DNA of 24,801 nucleotides from Temnopleurus reevesii (lineage: Eukaryota > Echinodermata > Echinoidea > Temnopleuroida > Temnopleuridae), in contig BQKZ01000539.1 in the NCBI GenBank assembly GCA_036244855.1, forward strand, positions 83,568 through 108,368. Direction: 5' to 3'. The notes beneath the pieces are model-generated. The model saw only the letters and a list, made by a program, of their open reading frames with translations. It searched no databases and was not told the origin of the DNA. The position numbers were made by a program, and so were the translations under genes. The first letter of the stretch is position 1. Each line of letters begins with the position of its first letter. Shown here one piece after another: positions 9,267-17,990 of this stretch.

Positions 9267-9653
9267 CTAAAAAAATGGGCTATCGAAACCGATGGGGGGA
9301 GGGGGTGGGTTACATTGAATTGTCGTAAAGAAATATACCAATAGAAAGTTGAAAATGTGGCCATGGATTGCAATGGAATAGTGACGGATCTGTTTTGATG
9401 ATGTTACGTGTAAGACAGCCTTAAAATAAATTTCCAAATCCACGATATAGGTCATCCACTCCTGCAAACTAGAAACTATCGCTGCTTGAATACGAACAAA
9501 TTCACGTGCAATGCTAACAGATCGACCACCGTAAAGGATAATATACTCCTGCTCCAACCTCCTTTTTCTCTCTTTTGCAAGCTCAAAATCATGGCAACCG
9601 ATTCTGAACTTCATGAAATATTCCAGAATGAGTACTATTTGCAATATTTTCAT
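9267..9653 (-). CDS. Candidate ORF, 128 codons, unknown
   Basis: This is the longest ATG-initiated open frame without simple repeats or an N in the window. Its first 65 or so residues look fairly protein-like, with a basic/charged stretch (AKERKRRLEQE) that could be helical. The C-terminus turns hydrophobic and then proline-rich where it runs into a C/G-rich tract, so the true end is doubtful. A splice acceptor-like TTTGCAG lies on the minus strand within it. I recognise no family. Roughly 0.1-0.3 open frames of this length would be expected by chance in AT-rich DNA of this size, so it is not significant alone. Confidence 0.18.
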   Translation of the reverse strand: MKILQIVLILEYFMKFRIGCHDFELAKERKRRLEQEYIILYGGRSVSIAREFVRIQAAIVSSLQEWMTYIVDLEIYFKAVLHVTSSKQIRHYSIAIHGHIFNFLLVYFFTTIQCNPPPPPIGFDSPFF

Positions 9654-10559
9654 GATGTTGGAGGGCCACAGATATTACGCAGTTATTGCCAGTCAGTCCT
9701 ACTGGTCTGCTGGTTGTACAAACAGCACCTTGATTTTTATAACCAAACGGAATATTTTGTTTATGATGTCTTTGATTAACTATTGTTACCTATTGATTTA
9801 TTGATTTATCAAAATCTATCTTTATACTTGTATCTAGCAATGAAAGTAAAATTTGACCTATCAATCCTGAATTCCATTGGTCATTTAAAAAAAAAGTAAA
9901 AACAGCGACATATCATTTATTTAAAAACAAGTAAAATGAATCCTGCTAAAATATATCAAATGACGTCTAAAGAGCAGTTGACGCCTTTATAGATCTACAT
10001 GCAATCTCCCGATATGAAAGGAGAGAAGATCATCTCCTCTCATCGCACTATCTAAGACTGGATGAAAGTACATGACCTTTCGACCTGGTTTCATTCATTC
10101 ATCATCGTCTTAGGGTCATCTGGACCAAGTTTCTATTTCTCTTCAAAATGAGATGAACCCCTTCTCAAGTAAAGTATTTCATCTGTCCATTTTGGTCGAA
10201 ACTGGAGAGTCACTCTTGATCTACTCGTGCGAGCGAAATGGGACATGGCTGTGAAAGGCTATACAGTGGGACAGTGTTGAGAACTATATGACAATACTTG
10301 ATTGAAAGCAAACCATTCTTAAAACCTTTCAAAAAGTTCCAATATTTTGGATAGGAAAGATGATTTTACTTAATATGAATGAACATTCCATACTCTATAG
10401 CTTTTTTTAATGAAGTGTCTCAAAATACACCTTTTCTTGTAATTATATGGTCCATTTGATATGTTAACCTAAGTTTGTTTGTAATCTATGTATTCTCATT
10501 CTGTTATTCCTGTACATGTACGCATTTGTTGGCCTGTTCTGTATTTCTTCTACCTTCCT
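9654..10559. other. Intergenic DNA, no gene seen
   Basis: AT-rich. The overlapping plus-strand frames at 9486-9804 are not recognisable. Nothing else is distinctive. Confidence 0.5.
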
Positions 10560-10617
10560 TAAAATGCGCTATGAATCTTACGAAAAGGCGCTTTGTAAAT
10601 GCAAATTATTATTATTC
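10560..10617 (+). mobile_element. SINE 3'-end fragment
   Basis: Contains ATGCGCTATGAATC and GGCGCTTTGTAAATGC followed by ATTATTATT. This is the same style of 3' end (GCGCTATAAATG plus ATT repeats) as the other SINE copies here. Only the end is visible. Confidence 0.45.
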
Positions 10618-10860
10618 AAGCTTGCTCATAAAGAATGTCATAAAATGTATACTCGAGGAGAGGCAACCCCTATCTAAATCTATCTAAAAAAGGTAATAAA
10701 AGGTAAAGTTGGGCCACATGCCGGTCACATCAGGTGACCACATAAGCGTTGGTTTAAATCTATCCAATTGACGGTGTGCTATTTTGCTCATGTTGGTTTG
10801 GATTTGCGCATGTTGGAAAAATCATATAAGGTGGTATTTTTTAATCACTATTTGTTTGAA
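10618..10860. other. Intergenic DNA with small palindrome
   Basis: A short inverted repeat, GGTCAC and GTGACC, lies at 10733-10749. Its GGTCACAT core resembles the end of the 5857-5974 hairpin. No gene is seen. Confidence 0.4.
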
Positions 10861-11266
10861 CACTCGGCGTTATTCTGCTCTAATCGGGGCATCCGAGCTG
10901 CATTCGTGCTATGTTCGACTTCATTCGGAATGCCTAACTTTGGTTCGATTCGTGGCGATTCTAGTCGGGACTAATTCATCGCTGAGCTGCCAAATCAATG
11001 ACAAATATAATAAGTTTTACATGCGCCGAATCCATCCAATTCATGCCGCATTTGTGCGGAATGGTCCAAATTTATGCGGGCCGCCTTCGTGCCACATTCG
11101 GCTTTATTCGGAATATTCAAAGTTGGATCCATTCATGGCCATTCTGATATGATGCAGGATCTATTTTGGGACCTATCTATCTGTGATCTGCCCAATTAAA
11201 AAAAACGAACGTGTGCCGAATTCATCCGATTCATGCCGGAATAGGTCCACATTTATATTCGGAAGA
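10861..11266. repeat. Imperfect tandem repeat, about 185-190 bp, 2+ units
   Basis: Two full diverged units and the start of a third are visible. Matching landmarks are GCATTCGTGC (about 10899) with CCTTCGTGCCA (about 11083), TTCATTCGGAATGCC with TTTATTCGGAATATT, and CATGCGCCGAATCC (about 11020) with CGTGTGCCGAATTC (about 11211). Open frames on the plus strand (10768-10974, 10784-11152) lie within it and look like repeat translations. Confidence 0.65.
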
Positions 11267-11275
11267 ATTCCGTTT

Positions 11276-11531
11276 TTCGTGTAACCCAGGTTGGGAACTG
11301 GAATTGACGACCGAAGAAAGGACCGAGGAGAGGTCGCTGGATCGACTGGTTGACAGACAGATCTGGAAGGTGAGAAAGAGTGAAACGGATGAACAACCTT
11401 CTTTCGACACAATTCGCTTAGATGAACCCGGTAGAAGGCTTCTGAAGAAAACCACACCTGGGACTAAGGGAGTTGTTGGTATTCGAGGCCGAATTTCAAT
11501 CGACTGTCTGGTCATGCTGATGACTCCTTGA
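11276..11531 (+). CDS. Coding-like segment or exon, unknown product
   Basis: An open frame runs through here from 11211, but only the part from about 11289 looks protein-like. It is rich in charged residues (TTEERTEERSLDRLVDRQI, then LDEPGRRLLKKTTPGTKG) and ends LMTP at a TGA (11529-11531). TGTAACCCAG at about 11279-11288 is a reasonable splice acceptor, and TGGAAGGTGAGA near 11364-11375 is a good donor. The true exon could therefore be shorter. The last 83 bases before the stop (11446-11528) recur without change at 12627-12709. The duplicate then reads on in frame for another 17 codons, so this stop may be a lesion. I do not recognise a family. Minus-strand frames over the same interval are serine-rich shadows. 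Confidence 0.3.
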
Positions 11532-12367
11532 TCTCTGTTACACTGGAAAAGAAAACTGGTCGAATATTTGGTACTGGCATGCTAGATTTCGTCTGAAAAT
11601 ACGAGATCATGAAACTCCAGAGAAAAATAGGTTATTTGAAAAAAAAACCGATTTCATTGGAAAATCTTGTATACATCTGATAGTGTGCTTTTGCGATGAT
11701 CAAAATGCAGTGTGCATAAACAATAGAGTTTCTATAGGCCCTCTATTTTAATAAAGCTCTGTGGAGTAAACCTATTCTCCACTGAGACTCCCTGATTAAA
11801 ACAACTCTTCTGATTGAACAATGATAACTTTATTTTTCGGTTGCCCCCCCCCCCTCTCTCTCTCTCTCCTTTGTTCTCTCTCCCCCTCTCACACTCTCCT
11901 TCTCTCTACCTGTCAATCGTCTTTTCTCTTAACCCTTTCAGATCGATGGAACACGTTTTGTGGTTTCGTTTAATGACTTTTGATGCAGTGTTTTAAAAAT
12001 GTTTCAGATGCATTATCAGAAAGAAAGAAAAAGTCTTCACTAAATCGGACCATCTTTTATACTGTCATCAGTCATGCTGGATGCAGAGAATGTTTTAAAT
12101 GCAAATAAATACTAATTTAGTCAATCCTTGAACATCCTTGAATGGGCAAATCCAGACATCATTTGAAAATCATTGATTTCCATGCAAATTGGCAACTTTT
12201 AAGTTTTTAATGTGCTCTTTGACGAAGAAAATTCAATATGGTAACATGACATTCAATTAAAACGGTCAAAAAGAGAATTTTAAATTTCAGTGTTGCCAAT
12301 TTAGGAAAGAAATTGCCATTGAACTTCTTGTATGATAATTCCTGTCCTGAATGGGTTAAAAAAGACA
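11532..12367. other. Intergenic DNA with poly-C and (TC)n
   Basis: The first 200 bp or so are diverged relatives of 12710-12910 (shared landmarks: ACTGGCATGCTA, GAGATCAT.AAACTCCA, ATACATC.GAT). A poly-C run (11844-11854) with (TC)n to about 11868 follows. After that the DNA is plain and AT-rich, with no gene. Confidence 0.55.
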
Positions 12368-12389
12368 CCCCCCCCCCCCCCCCCCCCCC
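12368..12389. repeat. Poly-C tract (22 C)
   Basis: Twenty-two consecutive C residues immediately upstream of the first pyrimidine-rich satellite units and 236 bp before the N at 12626. Confidence 0.95.
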
Positions 12390-12414
12390 TTGATGCATTT
12401 TTTATTCAAATATT

Positions 12415-12625
12415 TCTCCTCCCTCTCGCTATCACCCGTCTTTTCTCCCCCAATCAACATTTCAAAAATGTTCTGCCACCCCTGGCCTGCCTGGATGTAA
12501 TTTCGATCCATTTGTTTCTTCTCTCACTCCCGTACCTCTCTTTCGTCAATTCTTCTTTCTTTCTCCATCTTCTTTTCTTCCCACAATCAAGACATCATCT
12601 CAAAGATGTTCTGCCACCCCTGGCA
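12415..12625. repeat. Pyrimidine-rich satellite, block 1
   Basis: Two units of the roughly 140-bp satellite, with starts near 12455 and 12588. Each has TTCTGCCACCCCTGGC and a CT-rich remainder. The block is cut off by the N, at the GGCA of the second unit. Confidence 0.85.
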
Positions 12626-12626
12626 N
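12626..12626. other. Assembly gap (single N)
   Basis: The left side ends within a satellite unit. The right side restarts inside sequence already seen at 11446. An open frame crossing this N (12332-12760) is an artefact of the join. Confidence 0.9.
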
Positions 12627-12910
12627 AGAAAACCACACCTGGGACTAAGGGAGTTGTTGGTATTCGAGGCCGAATTTCAATCGACTGTCTGGTCATGCTG
12701 ATGACTCCTGAATCTGCTGCCCTGAAAATGAAAACCGATCGAATATTACTGGCATGCTAAATTTTGACTATAAGTATATGAGATCATAAAACTCCAAAGA
12801 AGAACAAAGTGTTAAGAAAAGGTTGGTTTTGTTTTGAGTATTTTTTTTGGATACATCAGATTGTTTGGGTGTGTGTTTTATGGCGAACAAAACCCGGTGT
12901 GCGAAAACCT
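12627..12910. repeat. Second copy of the 11446 region
   Basis: Bases 12627-12709 are identical to 11446-11528 over 83 bp. Beyond that, similarity drops abruptly to perhaps 70 percent but stays alignable for about 200 bp. In this copy the reading frame continues past the position of the TGA at 11529 as ESAALKMKTDRILLAC before stopping at about 12760. The sharp change in conservation could mark a conserved coding part, a gene-conversion tract, or a join between two different alleles. Confidence 0.8.
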
Positions 12911-13122
12911 ATTCCATACAAAGTACACGGAGATTCCCATTTCCCAGATTGAAGCTACATTCTTATTTATAATTGGACAAATGTGACTTTGCCTTCGGAG
13001 GACTATTACATTAAATTAAATATTTTGCAACATTTCTACCAAATTTGTGTAGCAGATAACAAACTCCATCGTCGATCATGATTATTTTTATGCTATTATC
13101 TCATCTTTTTGTATGATTTCTT

Positions 13123-13125
<3 letters not shown>
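12911..13125. other. AT-rich DNA, no gene seen
   Basis: No gene or repeat recognised. Confidence 0.5.

Positions 13126-13155
<30 letters not shown>
13126..13155. repeat. (CT)n microsatellite
   Basis: About 15 uninterrupted CT dinucleotides. Confidence 0.95.
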
Positions 13156-13160
<5 letters not shown>

Positions 13161-13470
13161 CTCTGCTCTTAAATAATATTTAAATAATCATGATAATATC
13201 ATAACAAAGAACATACAACTTTTTAATATGAACACTTCAACTTCAGCTAAAAAAAGTTATACATAAAGTTCGGGTTTATATGAAATTTGGAGCAATATGT
13301 AAACAAAAAAATTGAATGGCAATATGCACGACTAATGAGATGCATTACAATAAGTTAATCTATCTTTTCATCTTTCTATCAATCCATTTTTTCTCATTTG
13401 TTTCTTCCTCTCCCTCTCGGATTCACTCGTTTCCTTCTCTCACTCTCTCTCTGCCTCATTTTTTTCTTTC
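13156..13470. other. AT-rich DNA grading into pyrimidine-rich DNA
   Basis: No gene is seen. From about 13370 the strand becomes CT-rich, foreshadowing the satellite. Confidence 0.5.
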
Positions 13471-14482
13471 TTCAATAGGACTTTAAAATGTTGAGGATGT
13501 TTTGCAACCCCATAATGTAATTTTGATCAATTTCTTTCTTCTCTCCCTCCTTTCCCTCTCTCTACCTCTAAATCTTCTTCTCTCTCAATCAAGACACCAT
13601 CTCATCTGTATACAAATTTCATGAAATCGTTTATTTCTCTCCGTCTCTCCGTTCGTCTCTGATCCTCTTCTCCCTTCCATAATGTTAACATTTATATATT
13701 TATTTTTATTTTCTTTCAATCAAGACATTATCTTAAAGATGATTTGTCACCTCTGACATGCCTGGATAAATATCTTTTATTCGCTTCCTTCTTCCATTAC
13801 CTTTCCCACCTTTCTTTCTCTTTTTATTTTTTCATCTTTTCTTCCCCAATCAAGACATCATTTCAAAGACGTTCTGCCACCCCTGAAATGCCAAGATGCA
13901 ATTTTGATTCATTCGTTTCCTTCTCCTACGCCCGTACCCCTCTTTCATTCACTATTCTTTCTTTCTCTATCTTCTTTTCTCTCTCCATCAAGACATCATC
14001 TCAAAGATGTTCTGCCACCCCTGGCTTGCATGCCTTGATGTAATTTTGATCCAATCATTTCCTTCTCTCACTCTCGTCCCCTCTTTCTTTTATTCTTCGG
14101 TCTTTCTCTTTCTTCTTTTCTCTCTCAATCAAGACATCATTTCAAAAATGTTCTGCCACCCCTGGCATGCCTGGATGTAATTTTTGATCCAATCGTTTCC
14201 TTCTCTCACCCCATACCCCTCTTTCGTTCATTCTTCTTTATTTGTCTATCTTCTTTTCTCTCTCAATCAAGACATCATTTCAAAAATGTTCTGCCACCCC
14301 TGGCTGCATGCCTTGATGTAATTTTGATCCAATCATTTCCTTCTCTCACTCTCGTCCCCTCTTTCTTTTATTCTTCGGTCTTTCTCTTTCTTCTTTTCTC
14401 TCTCAATCAAGACATCATTTCAAAAATGTTCTGCCACCCCTGGCATGCCTGGATGTAATTTTTGATCCATTCGTTTCCTTCT
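13471..14482. repeat. Pyrimidine-rich satellite, about 140-bp units, block 2
   Basis: A tandem array. Clean unit starts (CAAGACATCA or CAAGACATTA) lie at 13721, 13851, 13989, 14130, 14268 and 14408, giving spacings of 130, 138, 141, 138 and 140. Each unit has a conserved core with AAAATGTTCTGCCACCCCTGGC and GATGTAATTTTGATCC. The rest is a CT-rich half that varies more. Degenerate units lie at about 13480-13720. The last unit breaks off at about 14482. Spacing and unit length rule out a CRISPR array. Confidence 0.93.
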
Positions 14483-15052
14483 CTGCGAGGGGTGCGTTGC
14501 ACAAAAGTCAAGCAAAACGGATGTCATCGCAACGGGAAATATTTATTTGGAAATTCTCCGAGCTGCCTTCACAAATCAAATTTAAAAATCTTAGGCAGTG
14601 AACTTCATGTATGAAGGGTCTTTCACAGCAGAAACTTCTTCCAAAACATAGATAAATAAGTAAATTTAGTTTATATATGGTAAAAACTCAAACAGATACA
14701 AAATTTTGAAATTGAGGTCCCAATCGAATTTGCGTTTCTGGAACATCAACAAGCAAAATTATGCAAATTGTTGATTGTGCAACATCTTTAGCTACAGTAT
14801 TTATTGAATTTACTATTTTTTTTTCATTGATTTGATAATTTTTTAAAACTCTACCTATAATTGAGCATGCCAGAGAGTGATGTTTATATAAGGCGATATC
14901 GATCAATTGCTAATTTTTTTCCCTTTGAGATGTTTGATCCATTTGCAATCATATTAAAATGTATACAGTATTTCATTTTGTTTCCATAGCAATTTATAAC
15001 CTTACAAAATACTTGCCAAACATAGCAACAAATAATTTGGACCTCATGGATT
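14483..15052. other. AT-rich DNA, possible end of a MITE-like element
   Basis: At 14489-14509 the sequence GAGGGGTGCGTTGCACAAAA resembles the end of the small MITE at 15058-15128 (GGGGTGTTGCTCAAAA). It could be one end of a larger element reaching 15128. An X-box-like site with one mismatch (GTTTCCATAGCAAT) lies near 14980. No gene is seen. Confidence 0.35.
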
Positions 15053-15133
15053 CTAAGGGGGTGTTGCTCAAAATCAACTGCAGATCAACTGCAACTTGCG
15101 ATAAATTGCAACTTTTGAGCAACACCCCCTAAG
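15053..15133. mobile_element. 71-bp MITE with 5-bp flanking repeats
   Basis: Terminal inverted repeats of 16 bp, GGGGTGTTGCTCAAAA at 15058-15073 with its exact complement at 15113-15128, enclose a 39-bp centre that is itself partly symmetric (CAACTGCAGATCAACTGCAA). A direct repeat CTAAG lies at both edges (15053-15057 and 15129-15133), as expected of a 5-bp target-site duplication. The element has no coding capacity. Related scraps lie near 7489-7526 and 14489. Confidence 0.75.
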
Positions 15134-15640
15134 TCTGGCTCTTTAATCGTCAATAAAATGTTAAAATAATGCCACATCACTAAGTAAATAAACATTCATA
15201 CATTCGGATCAAATTAAAAGGTATATTATCAAGCTTGAAATAAATGAACTGTTGGCCCCAAGTCGAGTACGTGTCGCGCATGTTTGGCGTGAAAGCAGTC
15301 GATGTTAGACATGTTCCCCCTCGGCGGGAAGGTATGCAGAAGAAACTGTCCGCCAATTCTTGAGATGCTTGAGGATAATGATATAATGAGAGTGGATTAG
15401 AGAAGAAGTGAGCAAAACGAGCTGCAAGTGGGATGGGCGGGCTGGATGACATCTTCACATCAACTGACCGGGCAAAGGTTTCACTTTTGAAGTCATCTCC
15501 ACGCTGCCCCCACCCCACCCAAAGAAAAAAAGAATCTAGGTTCGGTCTGAGAACCATTGACGAGCTAGTGAAGCGTGCTATAAAACTATTGTCATTTTGC
15601 TTGTCTGTGATATAAATTCATTAATCTGTGGTGTGTGGAG
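15134..15640. other. Intergenic DNA with an unrecognised minus-strand ORF
   Basis: A 125-codon open frame on the minus strand (15180-15557) is the second longest repeat-free frame in the window. Its translation shows no recognisable motif, signal peptide or clear membrane segment. I do not call it a gene, though an exon cannot be excluded. Confidence 0.4.
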
Positions 15641-15905
15641 GGTTTGTGGTGGAGTGGTTCTGATTCTCGCCTTTCAACCAGAGGGTAGTTTCGAACCCCA
15701 CCATGACATTAGTTTCCTTCTAAAAGATATTTATCCACATTGTACGCATTCAATCCTGGTGAGGTGAATTTGTACCGGTAAGGAATTCCTTGAATGAGGT
15801 GAGCGCCAAAAATGAGCCATGCTAGCCGGGTAATATAGCATATAGCATTCAGAAACACTTCGTATTAAGTGCTATATAAATGTTTTTGTACGCTTAGCAT
15901 TGTTA
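15641..15905 (+). mobile_element. tRNA-derived SINE with A and B boxes
   Basis: The head, about 15645-15699, is tRNA-like. GTGGTGGAGTGGTTC matches an RNA polymerase III A box region, and AGTTTCGAACCCC (15687-15699) a B box, about 40 nt apart as in tRNA genes. The body contains CTGGTGAGGTGAATTTG and GAGCGCCAAAAATGAGCC. The 3' end is AGTGCTATATAAATG followed by a T/A-rich tail. A-box layout and length suggest a tRNA with a long variable arm (Ser/Leu type) as ancestor; this is inference. It cannot be a working tRNA: the arms do not pair properly. Its 3' part is included in the local duplication across the N at 16306. Confidence 0.75.
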
Positions 15906-16250
15906 TCATTAATTGGACTAGATTGATGAGTAGATTTCCGGAGTTTCGTTAAATTCAATGATTAAAACATTGTTTTGTGTTGGGGGAGCCCTGAACTTTA
16001 CCAAACCAATTCTGTATGTATCAATGACGCCTTGGATTTGGAAACCGAAGTCGAATTTACATTTTGCTCTTTTTAAAATTTTGTTTTATAAGAGCTGTTT
16101 GATTGCATGTAGGCCCGTAGACTTAATAAACTGTATTGTAATTTTTCGGACCCCTCACAAAAGTCCAAACAAGTAAACAGATTTAAATTTTACTGAAATT
16201 TATTGAAAATTTTTATTTAACAATCTACTTCATGAAGGGATCTGACTTTT
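15797..16250. repeat. Local duplication C, upstream copy
   Basis: Nearly identical to 16307-16761, with only scattered substitutions and small indels, for example GGGGGAGCC versus GGGGAGCC. It contains the SINE 3' end and about 300 bp of AT-rich DNA. The copies part at a T-run after TCTGAC. Confidence 0.92.
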
Positions 16251-16305
16251 TTTAACCCTATTTTAACTGGGCTTTTTCAGACCAAGTTTATACTGGGGGG
16301 GGGGG
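16251..16305. repeat. Contig end with poly-G (11 G)
   Basis: A 55-bp tail absent from the downstream copy, finishing in 11 G residues (16295-16305) directly against the N. Confidence 0.85.
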
Positions 16306-16306
16306 N
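16306..16306. other. Assembly gap (single N)
   Basis: The N sits directly after a poly-G run. Sequence to the right restarts at AGGTGAGCGCC, first seen at 15797. Confidence 0.9.
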
Positions 16307-16761
16307 AGGTGAGCGCCAAAAATGAGCCATGCTAGCCGGGTCATAATGCATAAAGCACTCATAAACACTTCGTATTAAGTGCTATAAATGTTGTTTGTAT
16401 GCTTATCATTATTATTATTATCAATTGGACTTAATCGATGAATAGATTTCCGGAGTTTCGTTAAATTCAATGATTAAAACATTGTTTTGTGTTGGGGAGC
16501 CCTGAACTTTATCAAACCAATTCTGTATGTATAAATGACGCCTTGGATTTGGAAACCGAAGTAGAATTTACATTTTGCTCTTTTTAAAATTTTATTTTAT
16601 AAGAGCTGTTTGATTGCATGTAGGCCCGTAGACTTAATAAACTGTATTGTAATTTTTTGGACCCCTCACAAAAGTCCAAACAAGTAAACAGATTTAAATT
16701 TTACTGAAATTTATTGAAAATTTTTATTTAACAATCTACTTCATGAAGGGATCTGACTTTT
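16307..16761. repeat. Local duplication C, downstream copy
   Basis: Second copy of 15797-16250, starting partway through the SINE body and including its 3' end with a longer (ATT)n tail near 16409-16420. The allele-like similarity suggests haplotype duplication in assembly rather than an old tandem duplication. Confidence 0.92.
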
Positions 16762-17022
16762 AAAAAAAAAATCTTCACTTGAACAAAATATGCGCTGGTT
16801 TTAGGGGAAAAGAAACAAGGCTGCAGCCCCTTTGCCCTCTGGATCCGCCTGAGAAAAAAAACCTTCTTCCTCTTCCAGTCTCCAGTCTACCCCTTGAATT
16901 TCAGTGGCCCCGCTATTGGTATCTTGGATTAGAAGATGGAATCGAAAGTATCTGTTTAACTCCCGGTCGTATTGTCATCACTAATTTGGCGGCGGTTTTG
17001 AGTTACGATATGATTCCAACAG

Positions 17023-17196
17023 ATGAATGCTGCTCGGGGGCGGCAAGCAGGCAAGATCCGAGACGGGGGAAGATGTGAGGATGACGACGAGGACTGGCTT
17101 GGACTCAGCCGTCTTCTCTTTGGCACCTTCATTGGATGGGCTATCAACATCCCTATATTCATGCTTTATTTATTGAACACAATAAACAATCCATAA
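17023..17196 (+). CDS. Small ORF, 57 codons, one membrane segment
   Basis: ATG at 17023 to TAA at 17194-17196. The N-terminal third is basic (AARGRQAGKIRDGGR), followed by an acidic stretch (EDDDEDW). A hydrophobic segment of about 22 residues then starts at LSRLLFGTFIGWAINI and ends near residue 52, with five residues left. That order resembles a small single-pass or tail-anchored membrane protein. An in-frame TGA lies just upstream, so the ORF is either complete or an exon behind the acceptor-like TTCCAACAG that touches the ATG. A polyadenylation signal AATAAA lies at 17181-17186. No family is recognised. Overlapping frames exist on both strands, so it remains a candidate only. Confidence 0.3.
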   Translation: MNAARGRQAGKIRDGGRCEDDDEDWLGLSRLLFGTFIGWAINIPIFMLYLLNTINNP

Positions 17197-17667
17197 CCAT
17201 ATAAATCATTATAATCTTTTTAACCATTTTGTTTTTGACACGCGATTATTTTTTCCACTTCAAAGATGTTAAAGATAGCCTGCTATGATAAAGAACGAGA
17301 CATGATCATGGTGTTAATGGGGATATCGAAGAGAGTTTTTCAAAGAATAAACCGTGTATTGATAATAGGGTCGGATCCAATTGTATGTAAACCGGGTTTT
17401 GCTTACTTTGCAGTTGAGTTTACAGAAACAAAATAATAGTTTGTATTCAAGATACGGCCATGCCGGATCTGTGACAAGTCAGCTTCGAATGAATTTTTGA
17501 TTAACGTCAGACTGGACACTATCACAATCCTTGATGAAGGCGTGGTCAGGGGGTAGGGACGGCTCTGGCATATCTAGAATTTGAAAGCATTCAGGACCCT
17601 GGTACCAGTTGAATGTTTAGGCGCCTCCATCCTGGAGAAGTACGACCAAATGGCTTTGTGCCTACGC
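17197..17667. other. AT-rich DNA, no gene seen
   Basis: No open frame, repeat or site worth recording. Confidence 0.5.
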
Positions 17668-17688
17668 GGGGGGGGGGGGGGGGGGGGG
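17668..17688. repeat. Poly-G tract (21 G)
   Basis: Twenty-one consecutive G residues, followed by C-rich bits (AAGTGCCCCCTCCC, GCATGCCCCCTAC). These suggest a diverged G/C-homopolymer repeat like those at 7141 and 23540. Confidence 0.95.
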
Positions 17689-17990
17689 CTTGGCTCAAAG
17701 TGCCCCCTCCCTATACAATAAATGCAAGGGGTGTCCGCATGCCCCCTACTTTCCCTGATTGACACCCGACTCTGTTCTTCGGCAGCGTGATACCTGAGCG
17801 AAGTGTTACACGACCCTTTAGGAATGTTATGACGGGAGGAATCACTGCAGCTATGGAATGCTTGGGCTTTGAATCCCGCTACGAATGGCCTTTCAATTGC
17901 TCCCTATCAGGTGACTTCCCCCTCCCTTTCTCAAAAGTGGCGTATCCAGCAAAGAAGATCCACGGTGATCCCTAAAACAATATAATGAGG
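17689..17990. other. Possible exon-like patch, not called
   Basis: From about 17783 to 17911 a plus-strand frame (ITAAMECLGFESRYEWPFN in part) lies between an acceptor-like TTCGGCAG and a donor-like CAGGTGACT. It is short and matches nothing I recognise, so I list it only as a patch to test against transcripts. Confidence 0.2.

Noticed and set aside
10784..11152. 122-codon open frame
   Set aside because: It lies mostly within the 185-190-bp tandem repeat and repeats itself in translation.
12332..12760. 142-codon open frame
   Set aside because: It runs through a poly-C tract, the pyrimidine-rich satellite and the N at 12626, so it is a product of the assembly join.
13471..14482. CRISPR-like array
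   Set aside because: Units of about 140 bp repeat as a whole, with no short repeat and unique spacer structure, in an evident animal genome.
15180..15557. 125-codon minus-strand open frame as a gene
   Set aside because: Length is near what chance allows and nothing in it is recognisable; kept only as a remark.
15645..15720. tRNA gene
   Set aside because: A and B boxes are present but acceptor and anticodon arms do not pair properly, and SINE body follows directly.
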